Shown here: positions 1 to 4,411 of the stretch, in pieces
Layout: each line of letters begins with the position of its first letter
Position numbering within the stretch: position 1 is the stretch's first letter
Assembly (NCBI GenBank): GCA_050725495.1
Contig: JBOHHM010000290.1
Location: 1 to 6,629 of the forward strand
DNA: 6,629 nt
Source of the DNA: JBOHHM01 sp050725495
GTDB lineage: Bacteria > Pseudomonadota > Gammaproteobacteria > Burkholderiales > Burkholderiaceae_C
Reading direction: 5' to 3'
Position numbers and translations under genes: made by a program
Notes under the pieces: generated by a model
What the model was told of the DNA's origin: nothing
The model's input: the letters and a program-made list of their open reading frames with translations, nothing else
Database searches by the model: none

Positions 1-441
1 CCGCTGGACTATGCGCTGCAGGCCGAGCTGGCGAACCACTATGCAGGCGCTATGGCGACCGGCGAGAACCTGTTTTCGATGCAGGACGCGCGCAACCTGA
101 TCCGCTACGGCGGCATGCGGCCCGACCGGGACTGGCTGCAGTTCGACTGCGCCTTGAGCTATGGTCTGGTCGAGTACCTGCGCACCCTAGAGATGCTCAA
201 GGAGCACGGCTGGTCGCCCGCGCGCTGCATCCCGCACGGCGGGCACCAGATGTCGCTGGCCATCGCGGCTGGCCTGGGGCTGGGCGGCAACGAGTCCTAT
301 CCCGACCTGTTCCAGCCCTATGGCGGCTTCCCCGACGGCGTGAAGGTGGAAAACAGCTACGTCACGCTGCCGGAGCTGCCAGGCATAGGCTTCGAAGGCA
401 AGGCCGATCTGTACCAGGAAATGCGCTCTCTCGCTTCATGA
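1..441 (+). CDS. tarD: D(-)-tartrate dehydratase, C-terminal part (5' end outside window)
   Basis: This is the last 146 residues of an enolase-superfamily enzyme of the mandelate racemase subgroup. The family member it resembles, D(-)-tartrate dehydratase, removes water from D-tartrate to give oxaloacetate in the cytoplasm, using Mg2+. The frame is open from base 1 and ends at TGA 439-441. Visible landmarks are ATGENLFS (Glu22 of the fragment, expected third metal ligand), Asp49 and IPHGGHQ (His79, expected general acid/base). Glu22, Asp49 and His79 have the same mutual spacing as Glu265, Asp292 and His322 of the Bradyrhizobium enzyme as I recall it. The 67 residues after the His also match its 389-residue length, so the C-terminus looks complete. 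The catalytic Lys and first two metal ligands lie outside the window. An ATG at 52 is internal, not a start. Another acid-sugar dehydratase of the same subgroup is the main alternative. Confidence 0.85.
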   Translation, partial: PLDYALQAELANHYAGAMATGENLFSMQDARNLIRYGGMRPDRDWLQFDCALSYGLVEYLRTLEMLKEHGWSPARCIPHGGHQMSLAIAAGLGLGGNESYPDLFQPYGGFPDGVKVENSYVTLPELPGIGFEGKADLYQEMRSLAS

Positions 442-538
442 GCTGAGGGCCGCCTGGCGCAGCTCCTGGGCTTGGTGGGGGCTGAGCCTGGCTCGGATCA
501 TGGCCTGCGGTGGCGATTCCGGGGCTTTGCAGCCGGTT

Positions 539-544
539 TAGACT
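539..544 (+). promoter_or_regulatory. possible -10 element for the metallophosphoesterase gene
   Basis: TAGACT lies 9 bases before the ATG at 554. No Shine-Dalgarno sequence is visible, and I see no convincing -35 at 16-18 bp spacing. Transcription from here would give a leader of only a few bases. The rest of the 112 bp gap (442-553) shows no gene and no clear terminator. The call rests on one hexamer with 4 of 6 consensus bases, so it is weak. Confidence 0.3.
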
Positions 545-553
545 CGTCGCTCC

Positions 554-1369
554 ATGAAGATCCAGCTGCTGTCGGACCTGCATCTCGAAGCCGAGCCCGA
601 TTTCCGGCCCCGGCCCCTGCCCGCTGCGGACCTGCTGGTGCTGGCCGGCGACATAGGCTCGTACCAGCCGGGTTCGCGGCTGGCCGATGCGGACTTCGGT
701 CTGGCCCGTTTTGCCCCGCGCCACGGCTGGCCCACGCCAGTGCTCTATGTGCCGGGCAACCATGAGTACGATATGCTGGACTTCGACGCGGCCCACGCGC
801 GCCTGCGCGAGACCTGCGAGCGCTTGGGGATCACCTGGCTGGAGCGCGAGGTCGTCGTGCTGGATGGCATCCGCTTTGTCGGCACCACGCTCTGGAGCGA
901 CTTCGACGCGCTCGCGCAGGGGCCCGACAACACGCCCGCCGGCCTGGCGCGCCGGCTCCAGCTGCGCGAGAAGGCCTTTCGCGCCGCCAACCACTATCTG
1001 CGCAAAGCCGGCACGCGCTACCGCGGCCGGCCCATGCTGGCCGCGGAAGTCCGCGAGCTGGCCCTGATCTGCCAGACCTGGCTGGATCAGGCCTTGCAGG
1101 CCCCGTTCGAGGGCCAGACCGTGGTCGTGACCCATTTCGCGCCGAGTCTGCGCAGCGCCGATCCGCGCTACGGCCTGAGCCCCGGCACGGCCGGCTTTTG
1201 CAATGCGCTGGACCATTGGCTGCCGCGCGCGCGCCTGTGGCTGCATGGCCACTTGCACGCGCCCAGCGACTACATGCACCAGGACTGCCGCATCGTGGCC
1301 AACCCGCTGGGCTATGCGCGCAAGGGCGAGCAGGCCGGTTTTCGCGCGCAGCTGTGCATCGAACTCTGA
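554..1369 (+). CDS. calcineurin-like metallophosphoesterase
   Basis: A 271-residue cytoplasmic protein with no signal peptide or membrane segment. It carries the full ordered set of metallophosphoesterase motifs for a two-metal centre: SDLHLE (Asp8, His10), LAGDIG (Asp33), PGNHEYD (Asn69, His70), VVVTHFAPS (His194) and HGHLHAP (His233, His235). It should hydrolyse a phosphomonoester or phosphodiester with bound Mn2+, Fe or similar metals; the substrate cannot be read from the sequence. Residues 110-190 form an Arg-rich, probably helical insert between the GNH and TH motifs that may cover the active site. The start at 554 places the first motif at residue 8, as is usual, and no earlier in-frame start is needed. 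It follows tarD by 112 bp and precedes the stress protein gene by 84 bp. Each gap has its own promoter-like element, so an operon is not evident. The family assignment is firm; the specific function is unknown. Confidence 0.93.
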   Translation: MKIQLLSDLHLEAEPDFRPRPLPAADLLVLAGDIGSYQPGSRLADADFGLARFAPRHGWPTPVLYVPGNHEYDMLDFDAAHARLRETCERLGITWLEREVVVLDGIRFVGTTLWSDFDALAQGPDNTPAGLARRLQLREKAFRAANHYLRKAGTRYRGRPMLAAEVRELALICQTWLDQALQAPFEGQTVVVTHFAPSLRSADPRYGLSPGTAGFCNALDHWLPRARLWLHGHLHAPSDYMHQDCRIVANPLGYARKGEQAGFRAQLCIEL

Positions 1370-1424
1370 ACCGCCGCAGCTTCTGTTTTTGACCCGAATC
1401 AAGCACAACCGGCCCCGCGCTGCG

Positions 1425-1446
1425 TAAACTCGAACCTGAATGGAGG
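1425..1446 (+). promoter_or_regulatory. -10 element and Shine-Dalgarno of the stress protein gene
   Basis: TAAACT at 1425-1430 is a good -10 match (5 of 6). The -35 region at about 1401-1408 is poor. A start near 1437 would give a leader of about 17 bases containing GGAGG (1442-1446), which sits 7 bases before the ATG. The ribosome site is strong and fixes the start at 1454. The weak -35 suggests dependence on an activator or on another sigma factor, which is an inference. Confidence 0.5.
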
Positions 1447-1453
1447 GATTCCC

Positions 1454-1876
1454 ATGAAGATTCTTCTGGCCGTAGACGGCAGCAAACACACCAAGAAAAT
1501 GCTGGCCTACATGACCACGCACGACGACCTGTTCAGCGCCGACAACCAGTACACGGTGTTGAACGCCCAAGCCCCGTTGCCGCACCGCGCGCGCGCCGCC
1601 GTCGGTGCCGACATCGCCAACGACTACTACGCCGAAGAAGCGGAAAAAGTCCTGGCCCCGGTCACCAAGTTCCTCGAGCGCCACGGCATCCAGGCCCAGA
1701 GCAGCTGGAAAGTCGGCCATGCCGCCGAAGTCATTTCGCGCCATGCCATGACCGGCAAGTTTGACCTGCTGGTCATGGGCTCGCATGGCCATGGTGCCCT
1801 GGGCAGCCTGGTGATGGGCTCGGTCACGACCAAGGTCATGGCCAGCTGCGAGGTGCCGATTCTGCTGATCCGCTGA
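1454..1876 (+). CDS. universal stress protein, UspA family (single domain)
   Basis: A 140-residue cytoplasmic protein of the usual single-domain Usp length. The N-terminal strand MKILLAVDGS carries the conserved Asp8. Near the C-terminus the nucleotide-binding signature G-x2-G-x9-G-S is intact (Gly109, Gly112, Gly122, Ser123), and the final strand VPILLIR closes the fold. This places it in the ATP-binding branch rather than the non-binding UspA branch. Such proteins are typically dimers that support survival during starvation, oxidative or respiratory stress; the exact role here cannot be read from the sequence. The start is set by a strong GGAGG. It stands apart from the phosphoesterase upstream (84 bp gap with its own -10) and converges on the TetR gene, so it is probably monocistronic. 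Confidence 0.95.
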   Translation: MKILLAVDGSKHTKKMLAYMTTHDDLFSADNQYTVLNAQAPLPHRARAAVGADIANDYYAEEAEKVLAPVTKFLERHGIQAQSSWKVGHAAEVISRHAMTGKFDLLVMGSHGHGALGSLVMGSVTTKVMASCEVPILLIR

Positions 1877-1877
1877 A

Positions 1878-1930
1878 TTGCTACCAAATTTGTAGCGACC
1901 TGCGCCCTTGACATTCGGGCTAGCGGGCGC
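1878..1930. repeat. two-hairpin repeat between convergent genes, possible bidirectional terminator
   Basis: Hairpin 1 pairs GCTAC (1880-1884) with GTAGC (1892-1896) around a 7-base loop; a T-G wobble and a T-A pair extend it to 1878-1898. Hairpin 2 pairs GCGCCC (1902-1907) with GGGCGC (1925-1930), or alternatively GCCC with GGGC (1917-1920). Its right arm runs into the last codons of the TetR gene. Neither hairpin is followed by a T-run, so this is not a textbook intrinsic terminator. The layout of a GCTA-type hairpin followed by a GCGC-type hairpin resembles a dispersed intergenic repeat I remember from Acidovorax and Delftia-like genomes. The resemblance is from memory, not from a search. 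Confidence 0.5.
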
Positions 1931-2537
1931 TCAAGCCCTCAAAGCAGGCACCGAGCACGAGCTCGACGATGTCGGCATCGCTGAGCTGGCCACCGGCTTG
2001 GAGGAATTCCAGCGCCGGATCGCAGGCGCGCGCGTACAGAGTGAACAGCACGGCCGTGACGCTCAGGCGCGGGTTGAGCCGGCCCTGCTGCTGGGCGGCT
2101 GCGATCCAGTCTCCCAGCAGTTCGCTGACCTGCGCCAGGGTCTCGCGGCAGTCCGCGTGGGCTATCAGGGCGGCGCGCAGGCTGGAGTTGCGGCCGGGCA
2201 GCGCAGGCATCTCGCCGGCCAACTGCAGCGCCATGGCCCAGCGGGCTGCAGCCTGGAGTTTGTCCAGCGCCCCCTGGTCGGCCGGCTGGGCCTGCAAGAA
2301 GGCCTGGGCCTGGCGCAGCAGGCGCAGCATCGCGGCCGCCGCCAAGTCGTCCTTGCTGGCGAAATGTTTGTAAAGACTCGCTTTCGCGATACCCACGGCG
2401 GCAGCGACCTCGTCCACCGTCATGGCCTCAAAGCCCTTGTGCGCCAGCAGGCGCAGGGCGGTCTGCACGATCGCGTCTTCACGCGCCTGGAGCATCTGCT
2501 CCTTGAACGAGTGCTTGACGGCGGGGGCGCTGCTCAT
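1920..2537 (-). CDS. TetR/AcrR-family transcriptional regulator
   Basis: A 205-residue protein, typical length for TetR repressors. Residues 20-65 form the DNA-binding domain. The helix-turn-helix is around residues 40-59 (TVDEVAAAVGIAKASLYKHF), followed by SKDDL, the usual family pattern. The remaining 140 residues are helical and Ala/Leu-rich, as expected for the ligand-binding and dimer domain; the inducer cannot be predicted. A short basic/polar tail (residues 1-18) precedes helix 1. The start at 2537 has no Shine-Dalgarno but lies exactly where a leaderless transcript from the upstream promoter would begin. Divergent from the small membrane-protein gene at 2698 and convergent with the stress protein gene. 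TetR regulators commonly repress their own and the divergent promoter, so that small gene is the nearest candidate target. This link is inferred. Confidence 0.93.
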   Translation of the reverse strand: MSSAPAVKHSFKEQMLQAREDAIVQTALRLLAHKGFEAMTVDEVAAAVGIAKASLYKHFASKDDLAAAAMLRLLRQAQAFLQAQPADQGALDKLQAAARWAMALQLAGEMPALPGRNSSLRAALIAHADCRETLAQVSELLGDWIAAAQQQGRLNPRLSVTAVLFTLYARACDPALEFLQAGGQLSDADIVELVLGACFEGLSAR

Positions 2538-2543
2538 GCTTGA

Positions 2544-2572
2544 ATTTTAGACAGCCGCGCAGGTCGCTCCAA
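2544..2572 (-). promoter_or_regulatory. tetR promoter giving a probable leaderless mRNA
   Basis: On the minus strand, TTGGAG (2572-2567) and TAAAAT (2549-2544) are separated by exactly 17 bp. Six bases then separate the -10 from the ATG at 2537, so the expected transcription start falls on the A of the start codon. There is no ribosome binding site, which fits a leaderless message. The -10 matches 5 of 6 and the -35 matches 3 of 6. Confidence 0.6.
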
Positions 2573-2592
2573 AGACCGGCTGTTTCGCGACC
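2562..2592. promoter_or_regulatory. inverted repeat over the tetR -35 region, candidate operator
   Basis: GGTCGC (2562-2567) and GCGACC (2587-2592) are perfect inverted arms 19 bp apart. An additional GACC at 2574-2577 gives an alternative closer pairing with the left arm. The left arm touches the -35 hexamer of tetR, so a bound protein could block it. TetR operators are usually palindromes of about 15-30 bp, and 31 bp is compatible. Six-base arms occur by chance in GC-rich DNA, so this is only a candidate. Confidence 0.25.
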
Positions 2593-2612
2593 GAGGAGTC
2601 GGCAGGCAACCC

Positions 2613-2627
2613 AACAATATGAAACAA
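2613..2627. repeat. AACAA direct repeat, one helical turn apart
   Basis: AACAA occurs at 2613-2617 and 2623-2627, exactly 10 bp apart. It lies in the most AT-rich patch of the divergent control region and just upstream of the rightward promoter. Phased half-sites of this kind can bind an activator on one DNA face. No known regulator consensus is recognised. Confidence 0.25.
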
Positions 2628-2635
2628 CTGCGGCT

Positions 2636-2664
2636 TTGCATCCGGCCCCTGGCCTGCCTATCTT
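2636..2664 (+). promoter_or_regulatory. promoter of the small membrane-protein gene
   Basis: TTGCAT (2636-2641) and TATCTT (2659-2664) are separated by 17 bp, the ideal sigma-70 spacing. The -10 matches 4 of 6 and the -35 matches 3 of 6. A start near 2671 would give a leader of about 27 bases containing AGGGGG (2686-2691), which sits 6 bases before the ATG at 2698. Promoter, ribosome site and reading frame are correctly ordered, which supports the small gene being real. Confidence 0.5.
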
Positions 2665-2697
2665 GAAAGCTAATGCCGTGAATTCAGGGGGTGCATC

Positions 2698-2832
2698 ATG
2701 AAGACTAACTTGCCCAAGAGCGGCTGGCCCCGAACGGGCTGGCCCAGAACCGTCTGGATCGACGCCCTGGCCTGGCTGCTGGCCGCGATCGCGGCCCTGC
2801 TGCTGGCCTTGGCCGGCCCAGCCGAGTTTTGA
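2698..2832 (+). CDS. small single-pass membrane protein with tandem Trp pentapeptides
   Basis: A 44-codon gene, not recognised as any named family. Residues 1-5 are polar. Residues 6-20 are three consecutive pentapeptides of the form P-(K/R)-(S/T)-(G/V)-W, placing Trp at 10, 15 and 20. Residues 19-40 are a strongly hydrophobic Leu/Ala helix long enough to cross the membrane, and the tail PAEF carries one acidic residue. Lys2, Lys7, Arg12 and Arg17 before the helix predict a cytoplasmic N-terminus by the positive-inside rule. A good ribosome site (AGGGGG, 6 bases before the ATG) and a promoter with 17 bp spacing support expression. It is divergent from the TetR gene and ends 25 bp before the converging phoD stop. 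It may be a stress-linked small membrane protein, a regulator of a larger membrane protein, or a toxin-like peptide; no function is assigned. The chance of a spurious frame is moderate because of its size. Confidence 0.65.
   Translation: MKTNLPKSGWPRTGWPRTVWIDALAWLLAAIAALLLALAGPAEF
2713..2757 (+). repeat. three tandem 15-bp units encoding P-(K/R)-(S/T)-(G/V)-W
   Basis: The units are 2713-2727, 2728-2742 and 2743-2757, each starting CCC and ending TGG. They differ at several bases, but the peptide pattern is kept and arginine is encoded by different codons (CGA, AGA). That suggests an old in-frame duplication kept by selection on the protein. Confidence 0.7.
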
Positions 2833-2843
2833 GCGTCGCTCGC

Positions 2844-2854
2844 GGGCGGCGCCC
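2844..2854. terminator. short GC hairpin between convergent stops (weak)
   Basis: GGGC (2844-2847) pairs with GCCC (2851-2854) around a 3-base loop, in the 25 bp between the small gene's stop and the phoD stop. There is no T-run on either side. It may slow polymerase from both directions, but hairpins of this size are common in DNA this GC-rich. Confidence 0.2.
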
Positions 2855-2857
2855 GGC

Positions 2858-4411
2858 TCAGGCGGCTTGCACCCCGGCCCTGCCCTGCTCCACCACAAAA
2901 CTGGCCTGTGTCCTGAGCCGGCCGTCGGCGCCTGCGGGGTGCGGCGTGCCGCGGAAATCGCAGCGCATGAGCTGCGGCGTGAGTTCGAGCAGGGCGTAGC
3001 CGCGCTCGTCGGCGCGGGCGTGAACCAGGTCAGGGTTGCTGGCGCGCATGCGTGAGAGCAAGGCCTCCGGCCCACCCTGCGAGGTGATGGAGCTGGTCAC
3101 GAACTCGCTGGCCAGCGCCGGCGACGCCGCATCGTTGGGACGCAGCCTCAGGTTGGCTGCCACATGGCGGTGCACGTCGCCGCCCAGGGTCACGACGTCC
3201 TGCAGCTTGGCGTCGGCGACGGTCTGCAGCAGACGCGAGCGCGCCTCGGGATAGCCGTCCCAGGCATCGGTGTAGGTGGCTCGGCCCGTGCCCGGCACTG
3301 GCGAGTCCAGGCCCGTTGAGCTGATCTGCGTGGCCTGGGCCAGCAGTTTCCAGCGGCGCCGCGAGCCCTGCAGGCCCTCCTGCAGCCAGCGCTCCTGGGC
3401 CGGCCCGAGCAGGCTGCGCTGCGGATCGGCCAGCTCCTGGCAGTCCACCACGAGACGGCCGCCGCCCTTGAGCGGGTCGGGGCAGGCCTGGTGGCTGCGA
3501 TACTGGCGGCAGTCCAGCGTCCACAGCTCGGCCAGCCGACCCCAAACCAGCTGGTCGTGAATGCGCATGGACGCGCCCTGCGGCGGCAGGCGCAGCGGCA
3601 TATGCTCGAAATAGGCGCGGTAGGCGGCAGCGCGCCGCTTCAGGAACAGGACCGGGTCGCTGTAGCGCGGGTCGCGGTCGTTGGCGTAGTCGTTGACCAC
3701 CTCATGGTCATCCCACATCAGCACCCAGGGATGGGCCGCGTGCGCGGCCTGTAGTTCGGCGTCGCTCTTGTAGAGCGCATGGCGCTGGCGGTACTCGTCC
3801 AGCGTGTGCGGCACGCCGCCGGTGTGTCTGCGCACCGTGTAGCGCGGACTGCTGCCCTCGTAGATGTAGTCGCCCACGAACAGCACGAAGTCCAACTCCT
3901 GCGCAGCGATCTCGCGGTGCGCCGCGTAGTGGCCCTGCTCCCAGTGCTGGCAGGAGGCCAGCGCGAGGCGCAGCCGCGCCACCGGCGCGTCGGCGGCAGG
4001 CGCCGTGCGCGTACGGCCCACGGGGCTGACGGCGTCGCCGCAGGTAAAGCGGAACCAATACTCGCGCCCGGCTTGCAGGCCTTGCAGCGGCACATGGAGG
4101 CTGTGGGCGCGCGCCGCGCTGGTCGCCAGCTCGCCGCGGCGCAGCAGCTGGCGCAGCGCCGGGTCGCTATAAAGTTCATAGCTGACTCTGACCGATTCGC
4201 CTGGGCTCATGGCATTTTGGTCATCCTCGCCGGGCAGCAGTCGGGTCCACAGCACGACCGAATCGGGCCGCGGCATGCCGCTGGCCACGCCCAGCGCGAA
4301 GGGGTTGGCCCTCCAGCGCGGGGCGGGGCCGGGCGCGCCTTGGGCGCCGGCCTGCACCCAGCTGCTCAGCGCCCAGGCCAGGGCCGCACGGTGCAGATCG
4401 CGGCGCTTCAT
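2858..4411 (-). CDS. phoD: PhoD-family alkaline phosphatase/phosphodiesterase, Tat-type signal
   Basis: A 517-residue exported phosphatase expected to release phosphate from organic esters outside the inner membrane. PhoD enzymes use Fe3+ and Ca2+. Residues 1-23 look like a twin-arginine signal: KRRDL, a hydrophobic stretch and a possible AGA cleavage site at 21-23. An N-terminal PhoD_N domain follows (about 36-140, with NPFALGVASG and VVLWTRL). The catalytic domain shows LASCQ (Cys154), VGDYIYEG (Asp181, Tyr184), WDDHEVVNDYAND (about 233-245), LDCRQYRS (299-306) and GGDVHRH (Asp412, His414), all expected metal or active-site segments. Cys310 and Cys324 may form a disulfide. The start at 4411 is chosen because it supplies the signal peptide and overlaps the kinase stop as ATGA. 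The frame stays open further upstream, but that part is antisense-phase noise inside the kinase gene. No Shine-Dalgarno is visible, so translation probably depends on coupling. Confidence 0.92.
   Translation of the reverse strand: MKRRDLHRAALAWALSSWVQAGAQGAPGPAPRWRANPFALGVASGMPRPDSVVLWTRLLPGEDDQNAMSPGESVRVSYELYSDPALRQLLRRGELATSAARAHSLHVPLQGLQAGREYWFRFTCGDAVSPVGRTRTAPAADAPVARLRLALASCQHWEQGHYAAHREIAAQELDFVLFVGDYIYEGSSPRYTVRRHTGGVPHTLDEYRQRHALYKSDAELQAAHAAHPWVLMWDDHEVVNDYANDRDPRYSDPVLFLKRRAAAYRAYFEHMPLRLPPQGASMRIHDQLVWGRLAELWTLDCRQYRSHQACPDPLKGGGRLVVDCQELADPQRSLLGPAQERWLQEGLQGSRRRWKLLAQATQISSTGLDSPVPGTGRATYTDAWDGYPEARSRLLQTVADAKLQDVVTLGGDVHRHVAANLRLRPNDAASPALASEFVTSSITSQGGPEALLSRMRASNPDLVHARADERGYALLELTPQLMRCDFRGTPHPAGADGRLRTQASFVVEQGRAGVQAA
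4408..4411 (-). promoter_or_regulatory. ATGA stop-start overlap coupling kinase and phoD
   Basis: On the minus strand the phoD ATG (4411-4409) and the kinase TGA (4410-4408) share bases. With no ribosome site in the preceding 20 bases, ribosomes ending the kinase most likely reinitiate on phoD. The arrangement implies one transcript and linked protein output. Confidence 0.75.

Noticed and set aside
1370..1400. A T-run after the phosphoesterase stop, considered as an intrinsic terminator
   Set aside because: TTTTT is present at 1386-1390, but no stable stem precedes it; only 3-4 base pairings could be found.
362..1792. A 476-codon open frame on the minus strand opposite tarD, the phosphoesterase and the stress protein gene
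   Set aside because: It lies antisense to three genes with clear family motifs. Its translation is low-complexity Ala/Arg/Gly/Gln with no domain, which is typical of stop-poor antisense frames in GC-rich DNA.
2619..2666. A 15-codon open frame upstream of the small membrane gene, considered as a leader peptide
   Set aside because: It has no ribosome site at a usable distance, and it overlaps the -35 and -10 elements of the downstream promoter, so it would not be on that transcript.
2814..2830. CGGC/GCCG hairpin followed by TTTT at the end of the small gene
   Set aside because: The stem is 4 bp with a 3-base loop, it lies within the coding sequence, and the T-run has only four bases; too weak to call a terminator.
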